From: Parabacteroides gordonii MS-1 = DSM 23371
GTDB taxonomy: Bacteria; Bacteroidota; Bacteroidia; Bacteroidales; Tannerellaceae
Length of the DNA: 64,000 nt
Reading direction: 5' to 3'
Assembly: GCF_000969825.1 (NCBI RefSeq)
Contig: NZ_KQ033920.1
Coordinates: forward strand, 685,114-749,113
Shown here: one piece after another, positions 34,861 to 44,301 of the stretch
Position numbering within the stretch: the first letter of the stretch is position 1
Layout: every line of letters begins with the position of its first letter
Notes under the pieces: generated by a model
What the model saw: the letters and a program-made list of their open reading frames with translations, nothing else
What the model was told of the DNA's origin: nothing
The model's database searches: none
Made by a program: the position numbers and the translations under genes

Positions 34861-35185
34861 TCTGATAAAAGAACTGGAACTCACCGTCTTCTGTGGCGAA
34901 GAGAGTCTGGATACAGAGATAAAAGGCGGTTACACCAGTGACCTGCTGAGTGATGTAATGGGGCATATGGAAGAAGGGATGCTGTGGGTGACCATGCAGA
35001 CTCATCAGAATATAGTCGCTGTTGCCACATTGAAAGATGCTGCCGCCGTATTGGTGGTCAATGGAGCTTCGCCGGATGAAGAGACGTTGCAGAAAGGCAG
35101 GGAAGAAGGTATTCCCTTGCTCGGGACGCCGCTTTCCGCTTTCGTTATCTCCGGTAAGATTTATCAACTCCTGCAAAACGCATGA
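34847..35185 (+). CDS. DRTGG-domain protein 2
   Basis: A 112-residue paralogue of the gene at 32689: TVFCGEESLDTEIKGGY then TSDLLSDVMG aligns with the first copy. Two distinct DRTGG proteins in one operon suggest a hetero-oligomer or two ligands. It overlaps both neighbours (14 and 4 bases), so translation is coupled. Confidence 0.83.
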   Translation: MKVSDLIKELELTVFCGEESLDTEIKGGYTSDLLSDVMGHMEEGMLWVTMQTHQNIVAVATLKDAAAVLVVNGASPDEETLQKGREEGIPLLGTPLSAFVISGKIYQLLQNA

Positions 35186-35925
35186 ATCTTTACCGGGCTG
35201 ATCTGCATATTCATACCTGCCTTTCACCCTGTGGAAGCCTGGATATGAGCCCTACGGTCATTGTCGAAACAGCTCTTGCCCGTGGCTTGGATATCATTGC
35301 CGTTACGGATCACAACAGCACGTTGCAATGTCCGGAAATTCAGGCGTTGGGAGCAGAGGCCGGATTAACGGTTATTGCCGGAGCTGAAGTTTGTACCCGT
35401 GAAGAAGCGCATTGCCTGGCCTTATTCGGAACTGCAGAAGCCCGTGTTGCTTTTCAGCAATACCTCGACCGGCATCTTCCTTCCGTCCCTAATGATCCCG
35501 AACGTTTCGGCGATCAGGTCTGGGTGAACCGGAACGATGAAATAATGGGAGAAGCTCCTTACTTGCTGATCTCCGCACTCGACCGGAATGTCAATCAAGT
35601 AGCTGCTGTAGTCAAGGAATTGGGCGGGCTTTTCGTTGCGGCACATGTGGAACGGCCTTCTTTCAGCCTGATCAGCCAGCTGGGGTTTATCGATCCGTCC
35701 TTGCCTTTGGATGCGATCGAGTATACGGATGCTTCCCGTTTTGCCCGGATTTTGTCGGAACAGAAGTATCTGTCAAAGTATATTTGTTATCAGGCTTCCG
35801 ACGCTCATTATCCCGAACAGATTGGAAGTAAACCTTGCCTGATACGGGCTTCGGCTCCTTTATTCGATAATATCAGGATGGCTTATTCGGGTAGTCAGGA
35901 TCATTTAATACTTTCGTCAGGATGA
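35182..35925 (+). CDS. PHP-domain phosphoesterase
   Basis: A 247-residue protein with the polymerase-and-histidinol-phosphatase fold. Metal-binding motifs are RADLHIHTCLSPCG at the N terminus, VTDHNS, an AGAEVCT Glu, AAHVERPS and QASDAHYPE. Related PHP proteins hydrolyse small phosphates or nucleotides. The ATG overlaps the previous stop as ATGA and the same overlap joins it to the next gene. Confidence 0.88.
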   Translation: MNLYRADLHIHTCLSPCGSLDMSPTVIVETALARGLDIIAVTDHNSTLQCPEIQALGAEAGLTVIAGAEVCTREEAHCLALFGTAEARVAFQQYLDRHLPSVPNDPERFGDQVWVNRNDEIMGEAPYLLISALDRNVNQVAAVVKELGGLFVAAHVERPSFSLISQLGFIDPSLPLDAIEYTDASRFARILSEQKYLSKYICYQASDAHYPEQIGSKPCLIRASAPLFDNIRMAYSGSQDHLILSSG

Positions 35926-36446
35926 ACACACTAACATTTCATATTACAGATATTGCTTCGAACAGTGTCCGTGCGGGAGCGACCCGTATTATGCTGGATG
36001 TCGTTATCGAAGGGGATAATGCGCGTATCCGTATTGCCGATAACGGTTGTGGGATGGATGCCGAAACCGTTTCGCGCGTTTCCAATCCGTTTTATACCAC
36101 CCGTACCACCCGCAGGATAGGGCTGGGAATACCTTTCCTTATACAAAATGCGGAGCAGACAGGCGGGTCTGTAAAGATAATATCCCAACCGGGGGAAGGC
36201 ACGGAAGTTACAGCCAGCTTTCATACGTCTCATATAGATTGTCCGCCGTGGGGAGACCTGGCGGGAACGGTCGCAATGCTGATAAGCGGTAATCCGGCTA
36301 TCAACGTCTGTTTTACATATAGGAAAGGGGAACATACCTTTGAATTGAGCACAAAAGAACTTCAAAGTATTTTTGAGGATATACCGCTAAACCATCCGAA
36401 AGTGATACTCGTGATCAAAGAAATGCTGGCTGAAAATCTGAAATGA
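35922..36446 (+). CDS. Histidine-kinase-like ATP-binding protein
   Basis: A 174-residue stand-alone GHKL domain. The N box is in ITDIASNSVRAGAT, the G1 box ADNGCGMD, the F-box-like NPFYTTR and the G2 region IGLGIPFL. No histidine phosphotransfer domain is present. It resembles the ATPases found beside hydrogenase-like genes in Firmicutes. Last gene of the unit; its stop abuts the convergent mltF stop with no gap. Confidence 0.85.
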   Translation: MNTLTFHITDIASNSVRAGATRIMLDVVIEGDNARIRIADNGCGMDAETVSRVSNPFYTTRTTRRIGLGIPFLIQNAEQTGGSVKIISQPGEGTEVTASFHTSHIDCPPWGDLAGTVAMLISGNPAINVCFTYRKGEHTFELSTKELQSIFEDIPLNHPKVILVIKEMLAENLK

Positions 36447-37844
36447 TCAGTGGTGCCCGGTCTTTGATTTGTAGTAGTCAAACCGTTCCAACACTTCGCG
36501 CACATAATTGAATGTTTCCGAACCACGCAGGTAACCGTGTTTGCAGACCGGGTCGTTATAGTATTCCGGATCGCTTTTCAGGCGGACATATTCGGCTACA
36601 TTGTTGTCCCAGACTTTCGGGTCTTTGCCGTACTTCTCGGCCAGACGCTGTGCGTCATAGATATGTCCGATACCTGCATTATAAGACGCTAATGTAAACT
36701 TTACCTTCTCCTGCGGATCGGTTATTTCGGAAAAGCCCTGACGGAACTTGCGCAGACAGTCCACCCCGGTGCGGATGCCGACATCAGGATCTTTCAGTTC
36801 GTGGGGAGTGACACCGAGTGCCCGGGCTGTATTCGGCATAATGCCCATCAGACCTTCGGCTCCGGCCCATGAAACGACCGACGGGTTGAAATGTGATTCC
36901 TGATAAGAGATGGAAGCGAGCAACTGCCAATCCCATCCGATATTCTTGGAGTGCTTCTTAAACAGATCGTCGTAAGGGGAGATATGCCCGTTTTTGACAG
37001 GGGGCAAGTCTACGGTAAGCGGTTGTTTACCTAATTCAAAGTACCGCTTCATCGCAGCCTTGTAGACATGGGTTCCGGATTTGTCCGACGCCCAGGCGTT
37101 GATTGCTTCTGCCAGTTTCGGACTGGTTTTACGTACTAGCCACGAAGAGCGCTGCATAAAGCTGACCTTCAACGAGACGTTGATATTCCAGAAATAGGTC
37201 TTGTTCAGGCGGGCCATGTTATCATCACTGATCGTATAGGGTATCTCTCCCTGCGAAACCATCGAGATCAGGTCTTCGGTTGTGATCGTATCTTTTTCTA
37301 TATCTTTTATGTGGATGCCACCGCCCAGTTCTTCATTGAGATTCTTCAGACGTTGGTAGTACTTCGTTGCGGGCTTTACGTAAACGTCTTTACCGATCAG
37401 TTGTGTTACGTCTTTGAGGATCGTGTCTCCTTTGTTGGCACGCTGAACGAGCACCTGGCTGGTCTGCGATTCACGTCCGCAATAGAGATAATCTTCCTTC
37501 AGCTTATTGTTTACCAGGATAGGGTAGGCTACGACATCGGCTTCGCCGGCTTCAAGCATTTCGATCAGGCGGGTGGCGTTTTCAGCTACTTTGATATTCA
37601 GCTTCAGTCCTTCAGAACGGGCAAAGTCTTTGATCAGGTCGTACTCGTATCCCATCGGTTCCATCTTATATTGGAAATAGGACGTGGAACTGTAGAGCGT
37701 AACGGCGGTGATCTCACCTGCCGCCTTCAACTGGGGAAGGTCTGTAAAGACAGAATCGTCTTCCTTTTGCTCTTGTTGCTTAGTGCCGGAACAGCTATTC
37801 AAAAGCAAAGTGATACACAAAAGGGAGACGATTTTCCTATACAT
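36447..37844 (-). CDS. mltF: MltF-like membrane-bound lytic transglycosylase
   Basis: A 465-residue lipoprotein (lipobox LLNSC, lipidated Cys18). A periplasmic solute-binding-like domain (SBP_bac_3) spans residues about 40-265, and a lytic transglycosylase SLT domain about 290-460 with the catalytic Glu in SYQESHFNP and the GLMGIMP motif. It cleaves peptidoglycan at the outer-membrane face. It follows rlmD by 11 bases and is likely cotranscribed with it. Confidence 0.9.
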   Translation of the reverse strand: MYRKIVSLLCITLLLNSCSGTKQQEQKEDDSVFTDLPQLKAAGEITAVTLYSSTSYFQYKMEPMGYEYDLIKDFARSEGLKLNIKVAENATRLIEMLEAGEADVVAYPILVNNKLKEDYLYCGRESQTSQVLVQRANKGDTILKDVTQLIGKDVYVKPATKYYQRLKNLNEELGGGIHIKDIEKDTITTEDLISMVSQGEIPYTISDDNMARLNKTYFWNINVSLKVSFMQRSSWLVRKTSPKLAEAINAWASDKSGTHVYKAAMKRYFELGKQPLTVDLPPVKNGHISPYDDLFKKHSKNIGWDWQLLASISYQESHFNPSVVSWAGAEGLMGIMPNTARALGVTPHELKDPDVGIRTGVDCLRKFRQGFSEITDPQEKVKFTLASYNAGIGHIYDAQRLAEKYGKDPKVWDNNVAEYVRLKSDPEYYNDPVCKHGYLRGSETFNYVREVLERFDYYKSKTGHH

Positions 37845-37855
37845 TATTATATATG

Positions 37856-39271
37856 TTACTTTTTCTTTTCCAGTAAAACGACATTCTCCACATGATGTGT
37901 ATGTGGAAACATATCTACCGGCTGTACCTTCTTCACGGCATATTTCACGTCGAGCAGACTCAGGTCGCGTGCCTGTGTGGCCGGGTTACAGCTGACATAG
38001 ACGATACGCTCCGGTTCGGCAAGAAGGATGGTGTTGATTACATCGTCATGCATACCGGCACGTGGCGGATCAGTAATAATAACATCCGGACGACCGTGTT
38101 GGTTTATGAAATCGGTAGTAAGAATATCTTTCATATCGCCTGCGTAGAATAAGGTATTTTCAATCTTGTTCAGGGCGGAATTGACTTTTGCATCTTCAAT
38201 AGCTTCCGGAACGTATTCTATTCCGATTACTTTCTTTGCCTGCCGTGATACGAAGTTGGCAATCGTACCGGTTCCTGTGTAAAGGTCGTAAACCATTTCG
38301 TTTCCGGTCAGTCCGGCAAATTCGCGGGCTATCTTATATAAGTTGTAAGCCTGTTCGCTGTTCGTCTGGTAGAATGATTTAGCGCCGACTTTAAACTGAA
38401 GACCCTCCATCTCTTCGATCATATGATCTTTTCCACGGAATACCAAGATTTCCTGGTCGGTAATCGTGTCGTTGCACTTCTCGTTGATTACATATAATAA
38501 GGAAGTGATTTCCGGAAATTGTTCTGCTACGTGCGACAACAACGCTTCGCGACGTTCTACGTCTTCGTGATAGAAAACAACGACAACCATCAGCTCACCG
38601 GTTGAAGCCGTACGGATCATCAATGTACGCAGAAAACCTTCCTGATTTCTCAGGTCGTAGAAAGGATACCCTTCGTGTGTCAGGCAATAGTCTTTGATAC
38701 AAAGGCGGATGCGGTTTGAAATATCATCCTGCAACCAGCATTTATTGATGTCGAGCACCTTGTCGAACATTCCGGGAATATGGAAACCGACACCATTCAT
38801 ACAATCGAACGTAGCTCCAGACTTTACTTCTTCTTCCGTCAGCCACTTCTTGTTAGAGAAAGTATATTCAAGCTTGTTCCGGTAGAAAGTGGTACGTTCA
38901 GATCCCAGAATAGGGAAAATCTCTTCCATTTCGATCTTTCCGATACGGGTAAGATTGTCGATAACCTGCTTGTGTTTATACTTTAACTGTTCCTTGTAGG
39001 GGAGATGTTGCCATTTGCAACCGCCGCAAACACCGAAATGTTCGCAAAAAGGAGTGGCACGTTCCGCTGAGTACTCGTGGAACCGTACAGCCCGACCTTC
39101 TGCAAAACTACTTTTTTTACGGGTAATCTGGATATCAACAATGTCGCCGGGAGCAACAAAAGGGACAAATATTACTTTGTCATTCACTCGTGCAATCGCT
39201 TTACCTTCAGCGGCTACGTCTGTAATTGTTACCTTTTCCAACAAGGGTAACTGCTTCTTATTTCTTGCCAA
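37856..39271 (-). CDS. rlmD: 23S rRNA (uracil-C5)-methyltransferase, RlmD-like
   Basis: A 471-residue SAM-dependent methyltransferase. The N-terminal TRAM domain (residues about 12-60) is followed by the Fe-S motif CEHFGVCGGCKWQH, then the class I methyltransferase domain with DLYTGTGTIANF, the substrate motif ITDPPRAGM and the catalytic Cys in YVSCNPATQARD. The assignment to U1939 is by family; other RumA paralogues cannot be excluded. Confidence 0.88.
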   Translation of the reverse strand: MARNKKQLPLLEKVTITDVAAEGKAIARVNDKVIFVPFVAPGDIVDIQITRKKSSFAEGRAVRFHEYSAERATPFCEHFGVCGGCKWQHLPYKEQLKYKHKQVIDNLTRIGKIEMEEIFPILGSERTTFYRNKLEYTFSNKKWLTEEEVKSGATFDCMNGVGFHIPGMFDKVLDINKCWLQDDISNRIRLCIKDYCLTHEGYPFYDLRNQEGFLRTLMIRTASTGELMVVVVFYHEDVERREALLSHVAEQFPEITSLLYVINEKCNDTITDQEILVFRGKDHMIEEMEGLQFKVGAKSFYQTNSEQAYNLYKIAREFAGLTGNEMVYDLYTGTGTIANFVSRQAKKVIGIEYVPEAIEDAKVNSALNKIENTLFYAGDMKDILTTDFINQHGRPDVIITDPPRAGMHDDVINTILLAEPERIVYVSCNPATQARDLSLLDVKYAVKKVQPVDMFPHTHHVENVVLLEKKK

Positions 39272-39300
39272 TTTTATCTGTGTTTAAAATTTTCGCCACG

Positions 39301-39308
39301 CAAATGTA
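39301..39308 (-). promoter_or_regulatory. Promoter -7 box of rlmD-mltF
   Basis: Reads TACATTTG on the minus strand, 30 bases before the rlmD ATG. Confidence 0.5.
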
Positions 39309-39396
39309 CATATTTAGCTGATACGAATGGTATGGAATGGTTATAAAACATATAAAATTATTTAACTTACCGTATCCTGCATACCCCTAAATAGCA

Positions 39397-39404
39397 TATA
39401 TTTG
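39397..39404 (+). promoter_or_regulatory. Promoter -7 box of ppdK
   Basis: TATATTTG matches TAnnTTTG, 60 bases before the ATG. Confidence 0.55.
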
Positions 39405-39463
39405 CACCATTGCAATGTAGAGATAGCAAAACTGAAATCTAATAAATAAAAACTGTCTGACAC

Positions 39464-42184
39464 ATGGAAAAGAAAAGAGTCTACACATTCGGAAATGGAA
39501 AAGCCGAAGGTAAAGCGGATATGAGAAATCTGCTGGGTGGTAAAGGTGCAAACCTTGCCGAAATGAATTTAATTGGTGTTCCGGTTCCTCCGGGATTCAC
39601 AATCACTACAGATGTCTGCTCGGAATATTACGAACTGGGCCAGGAGAAAGTAGTAGAGTTACTGAAGTCGGACGTTGAAAAGGCTATCGCTAATGTAGAA
39701 ACGTTGATGAACTCCAAGTTCGGAGACATAGAAAACCCATTGTTGGTTTCTGTCCGTTCCGGAGCACGCGCTTCTATGCCGGGTATGATGGATACGATCC
39801 TTAACCTGGGTTTGAACGACGAAGTAGTAGAAGGGTTAACACGCAAAACCGGTAATGCTCGTTTTGCCTGGGACTCTTATCGCCGTTTTGTACAGATGTA
39901 CGGTGATGTTGTTTTGGGTATGAAACCGACCAGCAAGGAAGATATCGACCCGTTTGAAGCCATCATCGAAGAAGTAAAAGAGGCCAAAGGCGTAAAGCTG
40001 GATAACGAGTTGACCGTAGATGACCTGAAGACATTGGTTACAAAATTTAAGGCTGCTGTTAAAAAACAAACCGGAAGCGACTTCCCAACTTGTGCTTATG
40101 AGCAATTGTGGGGTGCTGTTTGCGCCGTATTCAATTCATGGATGAACGAACGTGCTATCCTGTATCGTCAGATGGAAGGTATTCCGGCTGAATGGGGTAC
40201 AGCTGTAACGGTTCAGGCTATGGTGTTTGGTAATATGGGAGAAACGTCAGCAACGGGTGTATGTTTCTCTCGTGATGCTGGTAACGGTGAAGACCTGTTC
40301 AATGGTGAATACCTGATCAACGCACAGGGTGAAGACGTTGTAGCCGGTATCCGTACTCCGCAACAGATCACAAAGATCGGTTCACAGCGTTGGGCTGAAC
40401 GTGCCGGTATCCCTGAAGAAGAAAGAGCTGCCAAGTATCCTTCTATGGAAGAAGCAATGCCGGAAATTTATAAAGAACTGGATGCATTGCAGACTAAACT
40501 GGAAAATCACTACCGTGATATGCAGGATATGGAATTTACTGTACAGGAAGGTAAACTGTGGTTCCTTCAGACCCGTAACGGTAAACGTACTGGTTCTGCT
40601 ATGGTAAAGATCGCTATGGATCTGCTTCACCAGGGAATGATTGACGAAAAAACAGCATTAGCACGTATCGAACCGAACAAACTGGATGAATTGCTTCACC
40701 CGGTATTCAATAAGGCTGCGTTGAAGAAAGCAAAAGTATTGGTAAAAGGTCTGCCTGCATCTCCGGGTGCAGCTACCGGTCAGATCGTATTCTTTGCTGA
40801 TGATGCCGCTGAATGGCATGCTGCCGGAAAACGAGTAGTTCTGGTTCGTATTGAAACATCTCCTGAAGACTTGGCAGGTATGGCTGTTGCCGAAGGTATT
40901 TTGACTGCCCGAGGCGGTATGACTTCACATGCTGCTGTTGTTGCCCGTGGTATGGGTAAATGCTGCGTATCGGGAGCCGGTGGTTTGAATATCGATTACA
41001 AAAAGAAAACGATCGAAGTTGGCGGTGTTACGCTGAAAGAAGGTGACTTCCTGTCTATTAATGGCTCTACCGGGGAAATCTTTGAAGGACAAATCGAAAC
41101 ACAGGCCGCTGAGTTGTCTGATGATTTCGCAGAATTAATGAAGTTGGCCGACAAATATACCAGACTGCAGGTTCGTACCAATGCGGATACTCCTCATGAT
41201 GCGGAAATTGCCCGTGCATTCGGTGCAAGCGGTATCGGTTTGTGCCGTACGGAACATATGTTCTTTGAAGGCGAAAAGATCAAAGCTATGCGTGAAATGA
41301 TCCTGGCAGAAGATGCGGAAGGACGTAAGAATGCATTGAAAAAGATTTTGCCTTATCAGCAGGCTGACTTTAAGGGTATCTTCAAGGCTATGCATGATCT
41401 GCCTGTTACTGTTCGTCTGCTCGATCCTCCTTTGCACGAGTTCGTTCCTCACGATCTGAAAGGACAGGAAGAAATGGCTGCTGCTATGGGGGTTTCTGTA
41501 AAGACTATCCAGCAGCGTGTGGAATCGCTTTGCGAACATAACCCGATGTTGGGTCACCGTGGTTGCCGTTTAGGTAATACATATCCTGAAATCACAGAAA
41601 TGCAGACACGTGCCATTTTAGGTGCGGCATTGGAATTGAAAAAGGAAGGTATTGTTGCCAAACCGGAAATTATGGTTCCGCTGACAGGTATCTTATATGA
41701 ATTTAAAGAACAGGAAAAAGTAATCCGTGATGCTGCAGAAAAGTTATTTGCAGAAGTGGGAGACCGTATCGACTTTAAAGTGGGTACCATGATCGAAATA
41801 CCACGTGCCGCTTTAACAGCCGACCGTATCGCTTCTTCTGCCGAATTCTTCTCGTTCGGAACAAACGACTTGACTCAGATGACATTCGGTTATTCACGCG
41901 ACGATATCGCTTCTTTCTTGCCTATCTATCTGGAAAAGAAGATCCTGAAAGTAGATCCGTTCCAGGTATTAGACCAGAATGGCGTAGGTCAGTTAGTAAG
42001 AATGGCAACAGAAAAGGGACGTGCTATCCGTCCGGATCTGAAATGTGGTATTTGCGGCGAACATGGCGGTGAGCCTTCTTCTGTTAAATTCTGCCATAGA
42101 GTTGGTTTGAATTATGTTTCCTGCTCACCTTTCCGCGTGCCTATTGCACGTATCGCAGCGGCGCAGGCAGCAATAGAAGATTAA
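39464..42184 (+). CDS. ppdK: Pyruvate, phosphate dikinase
   Basis: A 906-residue enzyme that interconverts pyruvate, ATP and phosphate with PEP, AMP and pyrophosphate, central to anaerobic glycolysis or gluconeogenesis. The N-terminal ATP-grasp part opens NLLGGKGANLAEM; the swivelling phosphohistidine domain has GGMTSHAAVVARG with His489 as the phosphocarrier and the neighbouring Thr487 as the expected regulatory site; the C-terminal barrel has GTNDLTQMTFGYSRDD and the catalytic CGICGEHGG near residue 862. Complete length. No PPDK regulatory protein is adjacent. Confidence 0.97.
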   Translation: MEKKRVYTFGNGKAEGKADMRNLLGGKGANLAEMNLIGVPVPPGFTITTDVCSEYYELGQEKVVELLKSDVEKAIANVETLMNSKFGDIENPLLVSVRSGARASMPGMMDTILNLGLNDEVVEGLTRKTGNARFAWDSYRRFVQMYGDVVLGMKPTSKEDIDPFEAIIEEVKEAKGVKLDNELTVDDLKTLVTKFKAAVKKQTGSDFPTCAYEQLWGAVCAVFNSWMNERAILYRQMEGIPAEWGTAVTVQAMVFGNMGETSATGVCFSRDAGNGEDLFNGEYLINAQGEDVVAGIRTPQQITKIGSQRWAERAGIPEEERAAKYPSMEEAMPEIYKELDALQTKLENHYRDMQDMEFTVQEGKLWFLQTRNGKRTGSAMVKIAMDLLHQGMIDEKTALARIEPNKLDELLHPVFNKAALKKAKVLVKGLPASPGAATGQIVFFADDAAEWHAAGKRVVLVRIETSPEDLAGMAVAEGILTARGGMTSHAAVVARGMGKCCVSGAGGLNIDYKKKTIEVGGVTLKEGDFLSINGSTGEIFEGQIETQAAELSDDFAELMKLADKYTRLQVRTNADTPHDAEIARAFGASGIGLCRTEHMFFEGEKIKAMREMILAEDAEGRKNALKKILPYQQADFKGIFKAMHDLPVTVRLLDPPLHEFVPHDLKGQEEMAAAMGVSVKTIQQRVESLCEHNPMLGHRGCRLGNTYPEITEMQTRAILGAALELKKEGIVAKPEIMVPLTGILYEFKEQEKVIRDAAEKLFAEVGDRIDFKVGTMIEIPRAALTADRIASSAEFFSFGTNDLTQMTFGYSRDDIASFLPIYLEKKILKVDPFQVLDQNGVGQLVRMATEKGRAIRPDLKCGICGEHGGEPSSVKFCHRVGLNYVSCSPFRVPIARIAAAQAAIED

Positions 42185-42221
42185 GTATTACACGAATAAA
42201 AAAGTACTAATTCTATACATT

Positions 42222-42256
42222 AAGAAGGGTATTCTATTTGAATATCCTTCTTAATT
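42222..42256 (+). terminator. Terminator of ppdK
   Basis: AAGAAGGGTATT (42222-42233) pairs with AATATCCTTCTT (42241-42252) with one G-T pair. It is nearly identical to the hairpin at 42608. Confidence 0.7.
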
Positions 42257-42312
42257 CGTTTTAAAATATATAGTATTATTGGATATTTATTTCGTTATCT
42301 TCAAATTATAAT

Positions 42313-42320
42313 TACTTTTG
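42313..42320 (+). promoter_or_regulatory. Promoter -7 box of the 72-residue gene
   Basis: TACTTTTG matches TAnnTTTG, 41 bases before the ATG. Confidence 0.55.
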
Positions 42321-42361
42321 TATTAAACATTTTATATTTATTTATTAATATAGTAAAGTTT

Positions 42362-42580
42362 ATGGCACGTAAAGTAAATTATTCAAAGAAGATCGAGAAA
42401 ATTAAGGCTCAGTTGGATGAGCTGTCTGCTGAAATTGAGAATGGCTCTAAGAAGGAAGAAGAAGTGGTAGAACAGAAAGTAAAAATATCTGATATCGACT
42501 TCGAAGGTGAAGAGTTAGCTTCACTAATGAAAATTCAGTCTCGCTTAACACGCGCAATTAAAGCAAAAATAAACGGATAA
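42362..42580 (+). CDS. Small charged coiled-coil protein
   Basis: A 72-residue protein I do not recognise. It is rich in Lys and Glu with heptad-like spacing (KIEKIKAQLDELSAEIENG), predicted coiled coil, then IDFEGEELASL and a basic C-terminal helix (RLTRAIKAKING). Own promoter and terminators on both sides make it a real monocistron. It could be a nucleic-acid or ribosome-associated small protein, but this is only an inference from composition. Confidence 0.65.
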   Translation: MARKVNYSKKIEKIKAQLDELSAEIENGSKKEEEVVEQKVKISDIDFEGEELASLMKIQSRLTRAIKAKING

Positions 42581-42607
42581 ACAAAACCTGGGTTTTTATA
42601 TTATCGG

Positions 42608-42641
42608 GAAGGGTATTCTATTTCAGAATATCCTTCTTTTT
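42608..42641 (+). terminator. Terminator of the 72-residue gene
   Basis: GAAGGGTATTCT (42608-42619) pairs with AGAATATCCTTC (42625-42636), then a T-run. Confidence 0.8.
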
Positions 42642-42732
42642 TTGTATTAATTAGTTTTATATCCAATACCGGCTTGAACCAAAACAGCTTTAAAAATGTA
42701 TTATGTAGACAAATAATTAAAAATGGTTGGTT

Positions 42733-43689
42733 ATGGAAACTAAATTACTCAAAACAACGCAAGTGGTAGCATTCATCTGCACAATTATTCTCTTTTCAGG
42801 GTGTACGAAAAATATAATAACACTTGATATCGGAGACGAAAACAAACCCACGGGAGATAATAATCCGGATGGCACGAGCCTGATCACCTTTAACGCTTCT
42901 GTCGAAGATCGTAATTTACTTACACGGGCTATGTCTCCAATGAATCAGGGAATAAAAAGTACGTTATATGCTTTTGATCCTTCTACTCTAAATGGCATTA
43001 AATCCACACCTTCAGCGCAAGGATTGTACATAACATCTTCTCCCGGCGTATTAACCGGTGTGAATGGATATAAAATGTATTTGGAAAATGGTATTTTTGA
43101 TTTCTATGCAGTATCCGATAATTTCTCAACTATTCCTCCTAAATTCTCTGCGGGAAAATCCGAACCATTATTTAATGGAATAGATTATTTATGGTGGCAT
43201 AGCCCTAACCTGGACGTGGCAAGTTCACAGGTCAATATTCCGGTCGTTTATCTGCATGCGGCAACCCAGGTTGTCATTGAAATAACGGAAGGAGACAGTA
43301 TACGATTGAATAAACTGGTTTCAGCCATGATCACTCCCCCTGAATCAGGAGCCAGCATGGAGCTGGCAACCGGAGTTATACCTCCGGCTACGAAATTAGA
43401 TACTCCCGATAAAATGGGGATAAATGGTACTCTCGCCCAATACATTATGCTTCCACTGAAAATATCTACTCCGATGTCTTTAACACTTGAAGTGATGGTC
43501 AACGGAGAAAATACTTCACGAACTTATACTGTCGACGTGCCTGTTCCGGATGGGGAACTAAAGGCTGGCAATTCTTATTTATTTAATGCTATAATAGACG
43601 GTAATGCAGTTACGTTTTCAAGCGTAAATGTGAAAAACTGGACGGAAGTGGATGAAACAGGAAATCCTCTTTACCCGACTTTGAAGTAA
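42733..43689 (+). CDS. Fimbrillin-like (Mfa-like) lipoprotein
   Basis: A 318-residue lipoprotein with lipobox FSGC near residue 24. The body resembles the Bacteroidales fimbrillin family: ITFNASVEDRNLLTRA near the start, the central YLHAATQVVIEI strand, and the end SVNVKNWTEVDETG that closes many of these domains. Members are pilus subunits or surface lipoproteins. No chaperone, anchor or tip genes are adjacent, so a role as a lone surface lipoprotein is possible. ATG 42733 is preferred over the TTG two codons earlier. Confidence 0.75.
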   Translation: METKLLKTTQVVAFICTIILFSGCTKNIITLDIGDENKPTGDNNPDGTSLITFNASVEDRNLLTRAMSPMNQGIKSTLYAFDPSTLNGIKSTPSAQGLYITSSPGVLTGVNGYKMYLENGIFDFYAVSDNFSTIPPKFSAGKSEPLFNGIDYLWWHSPNLDVASSQVNIPVVYLHAATQVVIEITEGDSIRLNKLVSAMITPPESGASMELATGVIPPATKLDTPDKMGINGTLAQYIMLPLKISTPMSLTLEVMVNGENTSRTYTVDVPVPDGELKAGNSYLFNAIIDGNAVTFSSVNVKNWTEVDETGNPLYPTLK

Positions 43690-43777
43690 TTATGTGCCCT
43701 AAATTATTCCTGTTTGATAGAGCTATTGAATTTTAACCGATGGTCAATTTTTATCAAACAGCTTAAAAATCAGGTAT

Positions 43778-43814
43778 AAAAGAGGAATGTTCACAGAGAA
43801 TCTTCCTCTTTTCA
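43778..43814 (+). terminator. Terminator after the fimbrillin-like gene
   Basis: AAAAGAGGA (43778-43786) pairs with TCCTCTTTT (43804-43812). A second dyad TGTTTGATA/TATCAAACA lies at about 43710-43761. Confidence 0.65.
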
Positions 43815-43860
43815 TTTATATTTCTTTATAAATTGTTGCCGGATTAAAGATAAAATACCG

Positions 43861-43868
43861 TATATTTG
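43861..43868 (+). promoter_or_regulatory. Promoter -7 box of the LytTR-FHA genes
   Basis: TATATTTG matches TAnnTTTG, 34 bases before the ATG at 43903. Confidence 0.55.
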
Positions 43869-43902
43869 TTACTTGATGAAATAAAAAAAATAATATCAAC
43901 GT

Positions 43903-44301
43903 ATGGAGCGGTATTTAATAATTAAGACGAGGGATGAGTTGTTACGAATAAAGATAGGGCAGATACTCTACTTTGAAGCTGACAGAAATTATACTAAATT
44001 ACTATTATCCAACGGGATCCAGTTTACGTTTGCGATAAATATCGGTAAAATAGAAGAGATACTTGAAAAGCAAGTAGCCGGTTGTAATAAGATATTAATG
44101 CGAGTTGGAAAAAGTCATATCATCAATAAGAATCATATTTTGCAGATCAATTTACCCAAGCAAAAACTGTTATTGTTGACAGAAGAGGGTAAACCCCGTG
44201 AACTTATAATATCCAAAGATCCTTTAAAAGTGCTAAAAGAATCACTGGAAAAGGAAATGGGAAAACCGGAAGAACCAAAAGAAATTAATGATGAAAATTA
44301 A
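43903..44301 (+). CDS. LytTR-domain protein without receiver
   Basis: A 132-residue protein that is essentially a LytTR DNA-binding domain (residues about 5-105): ILYFEADRNYTKLLL, MRVGKSHIINKNHI and a basic strand. It lacks a phosphoacceptor receiver, so it is not a standard response regulator. A charged tail (LEKEMGKPEEPKEIN) follows. It overlaps the FHA gene by 14 bases, tying it to the phospho-signalling cluster, possibly as its transcriptional output. Confidence 0.85.
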   Translation: MERYLIIKTRDELLRIKIGQILYFEADRNYTKLLLSNGIQFTFAINIGKIEEILEKQVAGCNKILMRVGKSHIINKNHILQINLPKQKLLLLTEEGKPRELIISKDPLKVLKESLEKEMGKPEEPKEINDEN

